A stretch of DNA of 64,000 bases from Gemmatimonas sp. GTDB taxonomy: Bacteria; Gemmatimonadota; Gemmatimonadetes; Gemmatimonadales; Gemmatimonadaceae. The stretch is taken from positions 1 through 64,000 of the forward strand of contig NZ_JANPLK010000006.1 in assembly GCF_031426495.1 (NCBI RefSeq), in the 5' to 3' direction. Below the pieces are notes generated by a model. The model did no database searches, was not told where the DNA came from, and worked only from the letters and a program-made list of their open reading frames with translations. The position numbers were made by a program, and so were the translations under genes. How positions within the stretch are numbered: position 1 is the stretch's first letter; each line of letters opens with the position of its first letter. Below, in pieces: positions 33,750 through 43,450 of this stretch.

Positions 33750-35947
33750 GCCAGCGCCGTGATGATGCGCACGAGCGCGTCGACATCACGCAGGTCGAGT
33801 ACTTCGCCAGGCGTGTGCGAATACCGTCCGGGCCACGACAGCCCGACATTCGGCGCCCCATAGGGCGCAATCGCCGAGCCATCCGTCGCACCATGTGTGG
33901 TGCCCTGCTGCACGGGAATGCCCTGCGCACGCGCCGCCGAGAGAACGCGCTGACGCTCGGCCGGCGGTGAGATCGCGCCGTCGTCGAGACCGCGCAGCAC
34001 GAAGCCCTGCCCCAGCGGCGCGTAGGCAAACGCCTTGCCCTCGAGCGGCGTATCCGAGCTCACGAACGTGTCTACACTGTAGATCCGCTGCAGTGAACGG
34101 CCATGATTCGCGCCAAACGCGCCGGCGCCATTCAGTCCGCCCTCTTCACGCACCGACCACACGAACAACACCTTGTGCGTGAGGGTGTTCGGATCGATGC
34201 GCTGCACCGCATGCAATAGCGCCGTGCTGCCCGTGCGGTCGTCGCTGCCACGTCCGGTGAGACGCGTACCGCCCAGGCGTGACGCACGCTTGTAGCCGGT
34301 CACCGCGTTCCCCACGCGCACGCCCTGTGCGACGAGCGTAGCGGAGTCGACGCCAAACCAGGCGGTGCTCACGGCGGGCGCTTTCACCCGTGCGGAGTCG
34401 CGCGGTACGAACACCCCGCGCAACGACGGTTGGGCATCGCTATTGCCCACGCGATCGAAATGCAGCGCTGCCGGCTGCCCTTCCCACGCACTCGGTACCA
34501 CGCCGCCGCGACGCGCCAACCGCACCATGCCGTCGCGCGAGATGCTCTCCACTTCGAAGCTCACTTCGTCCATGTGCGCGATGAACGCGATCGAGTCACG
34601 ATCGGGGCCGGCCGACACGATGAGATTGCCCGCGCTGTCCACCACCGCGCGCGACTTCGCCCAGGCCGGCAGCAGCGCCGTGATCGCCTCGCGCACGCGC
34701 CACTCGTGTCCGGGCACGCCAGGCAGGTCGGCGATCGTCATGAACGTCTTTTCGATTGCACCATAAGCATCGCGGCGCGGCAGGCGCGCATTCTCGGTGG
34801 CTTTTGCGGTATCGAGGGCTGGAGCCAACAGCGCAGGGGCATTCGCGAAGCCGCCAGCGCGCGCCGCCTCCTGCAGCAACGCGCGCACATCGGCCGCCGC
34901 CACCGATTCCACCAGCGTCCCTGCGAAACGCACCGCTGGCGTGAGGACGCGAACACTGTCGAGTCCTGTGGACGCGATCACGCGTGACACGGCACGCTTG
35001 GTCTGCCCAAGACGCGCCACCGGAAGCATGACCGCACTGCCTGCCGCCTTACCTTCATCGAGCAACGTCAGGGCATCGAGCGTGCCCACGCGCGCGAGGA
35101 CGGCCGCGAGTCCGACCCAGCCGAAGCTGCGCTGCGATGACAGCACGTAGATCGTTTCACCCGGCTGCGATGACGCGGCGGCCGCTGCTCCAGCACTGGC
35201 CACGGCGGCGCAACTGGCACGGGCGCCGGCGGCCGGCCCAGAGGCATAGCCGGCGTACGTCCACACCGGTCGCGACGCGACAACCGGATCGAGCAACGCA
35301 ATGCCAAGGGCTTCAGCCTGCGCCTTCGAGCTCGCGCCCACGTCGACCCAGAGCTGATCGACGCCGACGACCGTCGTGTCGCCACGATGCTGACGCGCGA
35401 AGTGCCCGTTGGCGATCGCCACCACGCCCGTGACGTCGCCGCGGGCCGAGAGAATGCGCAGCTGGTGCGCCTCGTGGAACTGATCCCACAGCGGATGCGC
35501 CGCGACGCCGGTGCGATGCAGTCGGATGTATCCCTGCTCGGTGATGCCGCTGACCACGAAGGCCGGCACGTCCATCGCGCACGCGATCATGCGACGCGGT
35601 GATCCGCTGCCCACCCGTTTCATGAGATTGCCCATGTTGTCGCGCGTCCAGCCGGGGAGCACGCCGCGCAACGCGTCGAGCGCGTGGGCCTCGCCACTAG
35701 GCGGCGCCGCCAGCGCGACCCATCGGGCCACCGCTTCGACGGTCGCGACATCGGCGGGTGTGACCGCGGTAGCGGGCGACTGCGCGACAAGTGGAGTGGT
35801 CACGGCGCACCAAGCGGCCGTGAGGAGCGCCACATGAAGCGAACGACGCGCCGAACGAGGCGCAGAACGAGGCACGAGATGGGGCACAGCAGGACTCGGC
35901 GTAAGCGGTGAAGCGCCTAATGGGCGGGTACCGCCGCTCGGTGGCAA
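33737..35947 (-). CDS. exported tandem M42-family peptidase with inactive first half
   Basis: 736 residues (start uncertain; a signal-like segment LHVALLTAAWCAVTTPLVAQ lies near 37-56). The C-terminal half is a complete M42/FrvX-type cocatalytic zinc aminopeptidase: IAFIAHMDEVSFEV (His-Asp), GRGSDDRTGSTALL (Asp), WSVREEGGLNGA (Glu pair), SVDTFVSSDTP (Asp) and PGRYSHTPGEVLDL (His). The N-terminal half repeats the fold (MIACAMDVPAFVVSGITEQGYIRLHRTG) but reads CAMD for HxD and lacks the DDR and EE motifs, so it is probably structural. Mutual duplication is unusual for this family, whose members are about 350 residues. A terminator lies just upstream for the neighbouring gene. Confidence 0.75.
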   Translation of the reverse strand: MPPSGGTRPLGASPLTPSPAVPHLVPRSAPRSARRSLHVALLTAAWCAVTTPLVAQSPATAVTPADVATVEAVARWVALAAPPSGEAHALDALRGVLPGWTRDNMGNLMKRVGSGSPRRMIACAMDVPAFVVSGITEQGYIRLHRTGVAAHPLWDQFHEAHQLRILSARGDVTGVVAIANGHFARQHRGDTTVVGVDQLWVDVGASSKAQAEALGIALLDPVVASRPVWTYAGYASGPAAGARASCAAVASAGAAAAASSQPGETIYVLSSQRSFGWVGLAAVLARVGTLDALTLLDEGKAAGSAVMLPVARLGQTKRAVSRVIASTGLDSVRVLTPAVRFAGTLVESVAAADVRALLQEAARAGGFANAPALLAPALDTAKATENARLPRRDAYGAIEKTFMTIADLPGVPGHEWRVREAITALLPAWAKSRAVVDSAGNLIVSAGPDRDSIAFIAHMDEVSFEVESISRDGMVRLARRGGVVPSAWEGQPAALHFDRVGNSDAQPSLRGVFVPRDSARVKAPAVSTAWFGVDSATLVAQGVRVGNAVTGYKRASRLGGTRLTGRGSDDRTGSTALLHAVQRIDPNTLTHKVLFVWSVREEGGLNGAGAFGANHGRSLQRIYSVDTFVSSDTPLEGKAFAYAPLGQGFVLRGLDDGAISPPAERQRVLSAARAQGIPVQQGTTHGATDGSAIAPYGAPNVGLSWPGRYSHTPGEVLDLRDVDALVRIITALAVAR

Positions 35948-35962
35948 GGGCAGCGCATGAAA

Positions 35963-35993
35963 AAGCCGGGTCGCTGTCGCAGCGCCCCGGCTT
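35963..35993 (-). terminator. Rho-independent terminator for the Spy/CpxP-like gene
   Basis: On the minus strand AAGCCGGG pairs with CCCGGCTT (plus arms 35986-35993 and 35963-35970) around a GC-rich loop with an inner CGCTG/CAGCG pairing, and is followed by TTTTTC. This is the best intrinsic terminator in the window, 39 bases after the stop at 36032. Confidence 0.85.
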
Positions 35994-36031
35994 GATCACC
36001 TACAGTGTGATGAACTCGCGCGTTCCGGACT

Positions 36032-36811
36032 TCAGTTGACCGGCGGTACCGGGGCCGTGTCGGGCACGTCCCCACCGCGACGCATGCGCGGCATCGGACC
36101 TTGTGGGCCCTGTGGGCCGCCTTGCGGATGTCCCGGCATCATGCCCGGCCCCATGCCAGGCATCATGCCCGGGCCCATCTGACCGCGACCCTGCCGCATA
36201 CCGCGCTGCCGCATGCCACCCTGGGGCAAGCCACCCTGACGCATTCCGCGCTGACGCTTGGCGCCGACGCGACTGCGCAGCTGCTGGCGCATGTTGTCGA
36301 CCTTGGTCTTTTGCGTCGTAGTGAGCACCGCACGTACATCCTGCTGCGACTTGATACGGGCCAGCAGCTGATCATTGCGCAGGCGGCTGAGCTTGTCGAG
36401 CGCCGCTCGGGCACCCGTCAGATTGCCATCACCCTGCGTGGCATCGAGGAGATCGGCCTGCGCGCGCATCATGTCGGTGGCGTTCGACTTGGGCGCCGGA
36501 GCGGCCGCCAGGGCCTCGAGTCGTTTGACCTGATCATCGGTGAGCTCGAGCTGCGTGCGGGCGCGGAGCAACATCGCGGCCGGGTGTCCACCGCCAGGGC
36601 CACCACGTCCGTTGCGGGCACCGGGACCACCAACGCGACCAGCCGGTCCAGACTGTGCATTCGCGGGACCAGCCGCGCCGGGTGCTGGAGTAGCAGCCGC
36701 ACGCGGCCGCGGCGGACGCTGTGCGGGAGGCGTCTGCGCATCGAGTAGCGACGGACCGAACGCGCTGAGCGTGAGGGCGAGCGCCAATGAACGGGAATGA
36801 GAGCTTCGCAT
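36032..36811 (-). CDS. Spy/CpxP-like (LTXXQ) periplasmic protein with low-complexity ends
   Basis: 259 residues. Signal peptide MRSSHSRSLALALTLSAFGP ends near LLDAQ. A Pro/Ala/Gly-rich stretch (about 27-75) precedes a helical core with LELTDDQVKRLEALAAAPAP and, later, LTTTQKTKVDNMRQQLRSRV, the two LTxxQ motifs of the Spy/CpxP family. The tail is Met/Gly/Pro/Arg-rich (GPGMMPGMGPGMMPGHPQGG), which in other LTXXQ proteins accompanies metal or stress sensing. Likely a periplasmic chaperone or metal-responsive protein. Confidence 0.75.
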   Translation of the reverse strand: MRSSHSRSLALALTLSAFGPSLLDAQTPPAQRPPRPRAAATPAPGAAGPANAQSGPAGRVGGPGARNGRGGPGGGHPAAMLLRARTQLELTDDQVKRLEALAAAPAPKSNATDMMRAQADLLDATQGDGNLTGARAALDKLSRLRNDQLLARIKSQQDVRAVLTTTQKTKVDNMRQQLRSRVGAKRQRGMRQGGLPQGGMRQRGMRQGRGQMGPGMMPGMGPGMMPGHPQGGPQGPQGPMPRMRRGGDVPDTAPVPPVN

Positions 36812-37069
36812 GGGATCTATCTCCAGTGTGGGCCGCGTTCGCCGAGACTGGCGCCCGCTTCACCCCATTAGACGAGGCTGCGAAATGGATGTTAAGGCGC
36901 TGAAGCACCGCACCGCGTACCAAAAACAAAATCCAACGGGATGACCGACTATTGCGTCACGGGGTAGACGCTTTGTGCGCGAAGGTGCACTCTCGTGAGC
37001 CGCATGGTGTCCTACTTGTTGGCGTGACCGGCACGCCAGCCCCGCCCCCGCCCCCGCCCCGATCACTCC

Positions 37070-39361
37070 GTGGGAAACTGGCTCGAATCCGTCACCACCC
37101 TGCTCTTCAAGTATCCTCCGCGCGTTTTCGCACGGGGCGATCTGGTGTTGGCACCGGTCGTACCGGTCATGCTCGTGACCGCGGCGGCGGCGATCGTGTT
37201 GCTGATCATCATCGTAGCGTACGCGCGCGTGCGCTCGCTGCGTCCGACCGATCGCGCGATCCTGGCCACGCTGCGCGCGACGGCCGTGCTGTTGGTGATC
37301 GGCTGTCTGTTGCGGCCGGGTCTCGTGATCGCATCGGCGGTACCGCAGCGCAACGTGCTCGCCGTCCTCATGGATGATTCGCGCAGCATGCGCATTCGCG
37401 ATGTGGGCGACAGCACGCGCACGGCGGCGCTGCAGCACACCTTCGCCGACACGGGCGCGTTGTCGAAGCAGCTGGCCGAGAAGTTCGCGATCCGTCGCTT
37501 TCGTTTTGCGGCGGATGCCTCGCCGATTGCCGGCGCCGCATCGCTCAAGTCGAACGGTACGCGCTCCGATCTCGCGCAAGCGCTGAACGATGTGCGTGAA
37601 GATTTGAACGGCATGCCGCTGGCCGGCGTCGTGATCGTGTCCGATGGCGCCGACAACGGCAGCGGCGCGCTCGACGATGCGCTGCTGGCGTTGCGCGCGC
37701 GGCGCGTGCCGGTGTTCACCGTGGGCGTGGGCACCGAGCGGTTCGAGCGCGATGTCGCGATCGAACGCGTCCAGGCGCCGCGTCGTACGCTGGCCGGCGC
37801 ATCGAGTGTGGTCGAAGCCGATGTGCGCATTCGTGGCGCCGGACGAGATCCGGTGCCGATCATCGTCGAAGCCGACGGTCGCGTGGTCGCCACCGAAGCC
37901 GCGCGCGTGGGCGAGAAGGGTGACCTCACTACGGTGCGCTTCCGCATTCCGCCACTCGATCCGGGAGTGCACCGCATTGCGGTTCGCGCCAAAGCGCTGC
38001 CCACCGAGATCGTCACGGAGAACAACGAGTGGCAGACGAGCATCGAAGTGCGCGCCGGCCCCGATCGCATTTTGTATCTGGAAGGAGAACCACGCCCCGA
38101 GTTCGCCTTCCTGCGCCGCGCGGTGGCCAACGACAGCGCGGTGCAGGTCGTGGGGCTCATGCGCAGTGCCGAACGCAAGTTCCTGCGTCTCGGCGTGCGC
38201 GACAGTCTCGACTTGTTGGGCGGATTTCCCACCAGTCGCGAAGAGCTGTTCGGCTATCGCGCCATCATTCTAGGCAGCATCGAAGCATCGTTCTTCACCA
38301 CCGAGCAACTGCGCATGCTGGCCGACTTCGTGAGCCTGCGCGGTGGTGGTCTCATGGTGTTGGGCGGACGCGCGTCGCTGTCGGAAGGCGGTTACGCGGG
38401 CACGCCGCTGGCCGACGTGTTGCCGATAACGATTTCTGCCGGCAGCGTCAATGTGGACGGTCCGGCCACGCCGGTCATGGTGCGCCCGACGCGCGCCGGG
38501 GAAGTGCACGCCGCGCTGCAGTTGCGCTCCACCCTCGTGTCGTCGCGCTCGCGTTGGGATTCGCTGCCCGCGCTCACGACGGTGAATCGGCTGGGTGCGT
38601 TGCGCGCGGGTGCCGCCATGTTGTTGGCCGGCACCGCCGAAGGTGGTCGCAGCGATGTGCCCATTTTGGCCTGGCAACGCTACGGTCGAGGCATGAGCGC
38701 CGTGTTCGGTGTGCAGGACAGCTGGCTCTGGAAGATGGACAGCAGCATTCCGGTGGAAGACGTCACGCATAAAACGCTGTGGCGTCAGCTGGTGCGCTGG
38801 ATGGTGGAAGACGCCCCCGCCCCATTCGAGATCATGGCCTCGCCGTCGCGCGTGGCACCGGGTGAACCGGTGTCGTTGCGTGCCCGCGTGAGCACGCCGT
38901 TCTTCACCGATGTGAACGATGCCACGGTTACTGTCACCGTCACGTCACCCAACGGCAACGCGCAGAACGTGCCGCTGGAGTGGACGCTGCGCGAAGACGG
39001 CACCTATACCGCCCGCTTCACGCCCACCGACACCGGTCGCTATGTGCTCGATGCCGTCGCCACCCGCGGCCGCGATTCGGTGCAGACGGCGACGAGCTCC
39101 TTGCTGGTCGACGAGCGCGGCGCCGACGTGGCGCAGGCGGAATTGCGCGCGTCGCTGTTGCGCCGCATCGCCGAAGAGACCGGCGGTCGCTACTACCCGC
39201 TGGCTGATGCCGGCAAGCTGGCCGAAGACGCCGTCTTCACCGAAGCCGGCGTCACGGTGCGCGAAGCGAAGGACCTGTGGGACATGCCTGCGGTATTCCT
39301 CCTCGTGGCGCTGCTGCTCGGCGCGGAGTGGGGATACCGGAGATGGAGAGGATTGGCATGA
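37070..39361 (+). CDS. membrane protein with VWA and glutamine-amidotransferase-like domains
   Basis: 763 residues from GTG 37070 (no ribosome-binding site seen). Two N-terminal helices (MLVTAAAAIVLLIIIVAYAR near 30-50; ATAVLLVIGCLLRPGLVIAS near 68-88), then a VWA-like domain with DDSRSM (MIDAS DxSxS) and GVVIVSDGADNGSG. A class I glutamine-amidotransferase-like domain follows (ILYLEGEPRPEFAFLRRAVA... GYRAIILGSIEASFFTTEQL... GGGLMVLGG), as in other proteins of MoxR clusters. C-terminal beta domain and a final membrane helix (DMPAVFLLVALLLGAEWGYR). First gene of the operon; its TGA overlaps the next start. Confidence 0.75.
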   Translation: MGNWLESVTTLLFKYPPRVFARGDLVLAPVVPVMLVTAAAAIVLLIIIVAYARVRSLRPTDRAILATLRATAVLLVIGCLLRPGLVIASAVPQRNVLAVLMDDSRSMRIRDVGDSTRTAALQHTFADTGALSKQLAEKFAIRRFRFAADASPIAGAASLKSNGTRSDLAQALNDVREDLNGMPLAGVVIVSDGADNGSGALDDALLALRARRVPVFTVGVGTERFERDVAIERVQAPRRTLAGASSVVEADVRIRGAGRDPVPIIVEADGRVVATEAARVGEKGDLTTVRFRIPPLDPGVHRIAVRAKALPTEIVTENNEWQTSIEVRAGPDRILYLEGEPRPEFAFLRRAVANDSAVQVVGLMRSAERKFLRLGVRDSLDLLGGFPTSREELFGYRAIILGSIEASFFTTEQLRMLADFVSLRGGGLMVLGGRASLSEGGYAGTPLADVLPITISAGSVNVDGPATPVMVRPTRAGEVHAALQLRSTLVSSRSRWDSLPALTTVNRLGALRAGAAMLLAGTAEGGRSDVPILAWQRYGRGMSAVFGVQDSWLWKMDSSIPVEDVTHKTLWRQLVRWMVEDAPAPFEIMASPSRVAPGEPVSLRARVSTPFFTDVNDATVTVTVTSPNGNAQNVPLEWTLREDGTYTARFTPTDTGRYVLDAVATRGRDSVQTATSSLLVDERGADVAQAELRASLLRRIAEETGGRYYPLADAGKLAEDAVFTEAGVTVREAKDLWDMPAVFLLVALLLGAEWGYRRWRGLA

Positions 39362-40320
39362 AGAATGGCATGATGCATCGTGTTCACACGCTCATGGTTC
39401 GCGGGGCGCTCGCGCTGGCGGTGTCACTGGCGACCGCGCTGCCGCTGAGTGCACAGCGCACGCACGTGCTGCTGGTCATCGGGCTCTCAGGTGAACCGCA
39501 GTTCAAGCGCTCGTTCGAAGCGTCGGCGCAGGCGGCGCGCGATGCCGCGAAGAATCGCTGGGGCGTGAGTGATTCCAGTCTCATGGTGCTCACCGAAGAC
39601 TCCGTGCGCACCGCGCTGTCGTCGGGGCGCTCCACGCGCGAGAACATCGCGCAGGCCTTCCTGCGCTTGTCGTCACGCGTGCAGCCTGGCGACGTGCTGT
39701 TCGTGATGCTCATGGGCCACGGCAGCGGTGAAGGCACGCAATCGAAGGTGAACCTGCCTGGTCCTGACGCCACGGCCGCTGAGTATGCGTCGTGGCTGGC
39801 CGGCTTCAGCAAACAACAGGTGGTGTTCGTGAATGCCGCCACCGGCAGCGGAGATTTCGTGCCGGTACTGAAGGCACCGAATCGCGTGGTCGTAACGGCC
39901 ACCAAGACGTCGAACGAGCGCAACGAGTCGGTGTTTCTGCAGTACTTCGCCGGCGCGCTGGGACTCGATGCCGCCGATGCCGACAAGGACGGACGCCTGT
40001 CGGTGTTCGAGGTGTTCCGCTTCGCCCGCACCGAAGTGGGCAAGGTGTACACCAGCTCGAACCGCATGCAGACCGAGCATGCATTGGTGAGCGATTCGTT
40101 GTTGGCGTCACGTGTGGCCTTCGGCAAGACCGCGGCGTCGGCTGATCCACGCATTGCGGCGCTGATCGTCGAGCGCCAGGCGCTCGAGTCGGAAGTCGCG
40201 TCACTGCGCACGAAGAAGGGCTCGATGAGCGCCGAGGCGTACGACGCGGAACTGGAACGACTGTTGCTGGCGTTGGCCGAGAAGACCAAGGCGATCCGTG
40301 CGGCGGGAGGTGGCAAGTGA
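39358..40320 (+). CDS. caspase/C13-fold protein lacking the catalytic cysteine
   Basis: 320 residues from ATG 39358 (ATGA overlap). Signal peptide with LALAVSLATALPLSAQ. The fold resembles C13/C14 cysteine peptidases: VLLVIGLSGEPQF (first strand), GDVLFVMLMGHGSGEG (catalytic-His motif GHG, near residue 120), then VVFVNAATGSGDFVPVLKAP, where active enzymes have a Cys before the SG (DxCxSG) and this protein has Ala-Thr-Gly-Ser. DADKDGRLSVFEVFRFA is the acidic loop seen in C13 members. A C-terminal coiled coil (LEREVASLRTK-type) follows. Probably a non-catalytic scaffold or sensor of the operon. Confidence 0.65.
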   Translation: MKNGMMHRVHTLMVRGALALAVSLATALPLSAQRTHVLLVIGLSGEPQFKRSFEASAQAARDAAKNRWGVSDSSLMVLTEDSVRTALSSGRSTRENIAQAFLRLSSRVQPGDVLFVMLMGHGSGEGTQSKVNLPGPDATAAEYASWLAGFSKQQVVFVNAATGSGDFVPVLKAPNRVVVTATKTSNERNESVFLQYFAGALGLDAADADKDGRLSVFEVFRFARTEVGKVYTSSNRMQTEHALVSDSLLASRVAFGKTAASADPRIAALIVERQALESEVASLRTKKGSMSAEAYDAELERLLLALAEKTKAIRAAGGGK

Positions 40321-42659
40321 AGCGGTCGGTGTGGGTGCTGGCGGCCGTTTCCCTGCTCGCGCCGATGGTGGCGTGTGGGCAGGATCGCGCCGCCGCGCAG
40401 CCGTCGGCACGCGTGGCGCCGCTGCCACCGCGGGTGCCGGGCCCCGATCGCTGGGCTACCGAAATCGCGGCCGCCGAAGCCTCGGCACGTCGCGGCGATC
40501 GCCGTGATGCCACGCAGCGCGCGGGTCGCATTACCGCGGCGTACGAGCAAGGCGGCGCGCGCAACAGCGACGAATATCTCTCGGCCGGTCGCGCCTACGT
40601 GCTGCTCGGTGTCGGCAATGCGCAGGCGGTGCGTTCGGCCTTGGCGGCATTCGATCGCGCCACGGCGGCCGACTCCACCAACTTCGACGCGCAGTTGCGT
40701 GCGGGTGAGCTGTTCCTCGAGAAGTACAACGCGCCCGATGCGCGACTGTCGTTTGAGGGGATCCTGCGACGCTCGCCTACCGACGCCAAGGCGCTGCTGG
40801 CGATGGCGCGGGTGGAGGAGTTCGAGGGGAAGGGCAACTCGATGTCCACGGCGCGCCTGAGCATCGCAAGTGATCCGCGTTATGCCGAGGCGCTGGCCTT
40901 CGTGGCGAAGATGCATCGCGACGCGGAGGCGTACGATTCGGCGCGGGTGTACGCGCAGCGCGCCATCGATGCCGACTCGACGTCGAGCGCGGGGTGGTCT
41001 GTGCTGGGCTCGATGGCGTTCCTGAACGGCGACAGCGCCACGTTCCGGAAGGCCCTGGCGGCCGTAACCGCGTTGCAGCCGGCGCCGGCGCCGTTCTATA
41101 CGGAGCTGGCCGAGGCATCGGTGCGCCAACGTCGGTACACCGACGCGGTAGCGCTGGCAAAACGCGCCACGGGCTACGACTCGCTGTACGTGCTGGCGTA
41201 TGGCGTGTTGGGCACGAACCAGTTGCGGATAGGACAGATGGACGCCGGACGTGCTGCCCTGGAGAGGGCGTTCGCACTTGATCCGTTTAACCTGTGGCAC
41301 AAGAACACGCTCGACCTGCTTGATAAGATGAAGACGTTCCGCACGATCGATCGCGGACGCTTTCGTGTCGTCGCGCCGCCGGAAGAAGCGGACCTACTGG
41401 CGTTGTACATCGTGCCGTTGCTTGAGCAGGCTTACGACTCACTCGCGGTGCGCTACGGATACAAGCCGCCCACACCGATCCGGCTCGAGTTCTATCGATA
41501 TCACGCCGACTTCTCGGTGCGCACGGTGGGATTGGCCGGACTTGGCGCGCTGGGCGTGAGCTTCGGCAGCCTGTTGGCCATGGACACCCCGAACGGACGT
41601 GCGAAGGGTGAGTTCAACTGGGGCAGCACAGCGTGGCACGAACTCACGCACGCGTTCACCTTGGGCGCGTCGGATCATCGCGTACCACGCTGGCTGTCGG
41701 AAGGACTCTCGGTGCTGGAAGAGCGGCGCGTGGGCCGTGGCTGGGGCGCCGATGCCACGGTGTCGTACGTGATCGCCATGGCCAACGGCAAGTTGCGCCC
41801 GATCAGCCAGCTCAGTGACGGCTTCCTGCGTCCGCGCTTCCCCGAGGAGACCCAGTTCAGCTACTACGAGGCATCGTTGTTCTGCGAGATGGTGGAAGCC
41901 TCGCGCGGCGCGGCGGCGTTGCCGGCCATGCTGAAGGCTTATCGCGACGGCATGGATACGCCCGGCGTGTTTCAGAAAGTGCTGGGCAAGACGCCGCTGC
42001 AGGTTGACGCGGAGTTCGAGGCATACGCGCAGCGCAAGTTCGCGCTGACGATCGCGGCCGTGCGTGGGGCAACACCCAACGACAGCAGCGGTGGGAAGTT
42101 TGTGGCCACGATGCGCGAAGCGGTGTCGAAGATGGGGAGCGACCGCACTGCCGCACGGGCGCTGTTCGAGCAGGCGCGCGCCATGTTTCCGGAGTACGGC
42201 GGCGATGACGGTCCGTCGTGGTATCTGGCGGACATGGCCCGGGCGGCGAACGACACGGCGCGCGCGCTGACGCTCGTGGAGCAGGTCACCAGCCGCAACG
42301 AGACGGCCTGGGAGGCGAACATGATGGAGGCCGATCTGCGCGAAGCACGCGGCGACAAAGCCGGGGCCATTCGCGCCCTCGACCGGCTGAACTGGATCTG
42401 GCCATACGATCCCACGGTGCACGTGCGCATGGCTACGCTGAGTGCTGCACAGGGTGATCGCGCGCGGGCCGTGCTGGAGCGTCGGGCCATTATCGCCATG
42501 GGGCCCACCGATCTGCTCGACGCGCGCTACGAGCTGGCGCGGGCGCTGCGCGACGCCGGGGATATCGCGGGTGCCCGGCGCGAGTTGTTGCAGGTGCTCG
42601 AAGAGGCCCCGTCGTTCGAGAAGGCACAGGCCCTGTTGCTGGAGCTCCGCGGCAAATGA
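40317..42659 (+). CDS. TPR-containing gluzincin-type metallopeptidase lipoprotein
   Basis: 780 residues, GTG start overlapping the upstream stop (GTGA). Signal MKRSVWVLAAVSLLAPMVAC with lipobox MVAC. TPR arrays flank the enzyme: about residues 80-330 (DAQLRAGELFLEKYNAPDAR, YAQRAIDADSTSSAGWSVLG) and 580-780 (TWEANMMEADLREARGDKAG-like). Between, GSTAWHELTHAFTLGASDH (HExxH, near 440) and WLSEGLSVLEERR (third Glu ligand) give a peptidase-MA-like gluzincin site. Likely acts at the cell surface on proteins of this operon; substrate unknown. Confidence 0.75.
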   Translation: MKRSVWVLAAVSLLAPMVACGQDRAAAQPSARVAPLPPRVPGPDRWATEIAAAEASARRGDRRDATQRAGRITAAYEQGGARNSDEYLSAGRAYVLLGVGNAQAVRSALAAFDRATAADSTNFDAQLRAGELFLEKYNAPDARLSFEGILRRSPTDAKALLAMARVEEFEGKGNSMSTARLSIASDPRYAEALAFVAKMHRDAEAYDSARVYAQRAIDADSTSSAGWSVLGSMAFLNGDSATFRKALAAVTALQPAPAPFYTELAEASVRQRRYTDAVALAKRATGYDSLYVLAYGVLGTNQLRIGQMDAGRAALERAFALDPFNLWHKNTLDLLDKMKTFRTIDRGRFRVVAPPEEADLLALYIVPLLEQAYDSLAVRYGYKPPTPIRLEFYRYHADFSVRTVGLAGLGALGVSFGSLLAMDTPNGRAKGEFNWGSTAWHELTHAFTLGASDHRVPRWLSEGLSVLEERRVGRGWGADATVSYVIAMANGKLRPISQLSDGFLRPRFPEETQFSYYEASLFCEMVEASRGAAALPAMLKAYRDGMDTPGVFQKVLGKTPLQVDAEFEAYAQRKFALTIAAVRGATPNDSSGGKFVATMREAVSKMGSDRTAARALFEQARAMFPEYGGDDGPSWYLADMARAANDTARALTLVEQVTSRNETAWEANMMEADLREARGDKAGAIRALDRLNWIWPYDPTVHVRMATLSAAQGDRARAVLERRAIIAMGPTDLLDARYELARALRDAGDIAGARRELLQVLEEAPSFEKAQALLLELRGK

Positions 42660-43435
42660 TATCACGCACCCGCGTCCTGTTGTTCACGGCACTGCTGTTG
42701 TCGTCGTTCGCTCCATGTGAGCGGGCGCAGGCGCAGCGGCGCGGCCAGCAACCGGCGTTTCTCCCGAACGTGCCGTACGACGGCCGACTCACCTTCGTGC
42801 GGGTGAAGTACCAGATGCCGGAGTTCGGCGGCGGCGGCGGATTCCGCGGCGGCCGCGACATTCCGTGGAGCCACGACTATCCGCGCGGCGAGCGGCACTT
42901 CACCAAGATCGTGAGTGAGCTGTCGAGCACGCGGGTGCGCATTGATGCTAGCAACATCCTCACGCTTGACGATCCGCTGCTGGGCAAATACCCGATTGCG
43001 TACATGGCGGAGGCGGGATTCTGGCGTCCGAGTGACGCCGAAGCGTTGGGACTGCGCAATTACTTGGCCAAGGGTGGCTTCATCATCTTCGATGATTTCG
43101 CCGGCGAGCATTGGATGAATTTCGAAATGCAGATGAAGAAGGTACTGCCGAACCTGCGGCCCATCGAGCTGGATCTGTCGCATCCGATCTTCGACTCGTT
43201 TTATCGCATCAAGAGTCTGGAGTACGACCATCCGGTGTATCGAGGAGCAAAGTCGGTGTTCTACGGTGTGTTCGAGGACAACGATCCGAAGAAGCGCATG
43301 CTGGCGATCGTGAACTACAACAATGACCTGTCCGAGTACTGGGAATTCTCCGACACGGGGATGTTCCCGCTCGACATGTCGAACGAAGCGTACAAGCTCG
43401 GCGTGAACTACATCATCTACGCGTTGACCCGTTAG
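42656..43435 (+). CDS. DUF4159 domain protein
   Basis: 259 residues; start ATGA overlaps the preceding stop. Signal peptide MISRTRVLLFTALLLSSFAP. The family hallmark is the N-terminal TFVRVKYQMPE, a Gly-rich RGGRDIPWSHDYPRGERHFTK, YPIAYMAEAGFWRPSDAEAL and GGFIIFDDF, resembling a flavodoxin/GATase-like fold. DUF4159 proteins co-occur with MoxR, DUF58 and VWA proteins in many phyla; function unknown. Probably periplasmic. Confidence 0.85.
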   Translation: MISRTRVLLFTALLLSSFAPCERAQAQRRGQQPAFLPNVPYDGRLTFVRVKYQMPEFGGGGGFRGGRDIPWSHDYPRGERHFTKIVSELSSTRVRIDASNILTLDDPLLGKYPIAYMAEAGFWRPSDAEALGLRNYLAKGGFIIFDDFAGEHWMNFEMQMKKVLPNLRPIELDLSHPIFDSFYRIKSLEYDHPVYRGAKSVFYGVFEDNDPKKRMLAIVNYNNDLSEYWEFSDTGMFPLDMSNEAYKLGVNYIIYALTR

Positions 43436-43450
43436 CCCCCGAGGAACTAG

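Noticed and set aside
36812..37069. Intergenic stretch before the MoxR operon as a riboswitch or small RNA
   Set aside because: No conserved structure or recognisable promoter could be seen; it presumably holds the operon promoter.
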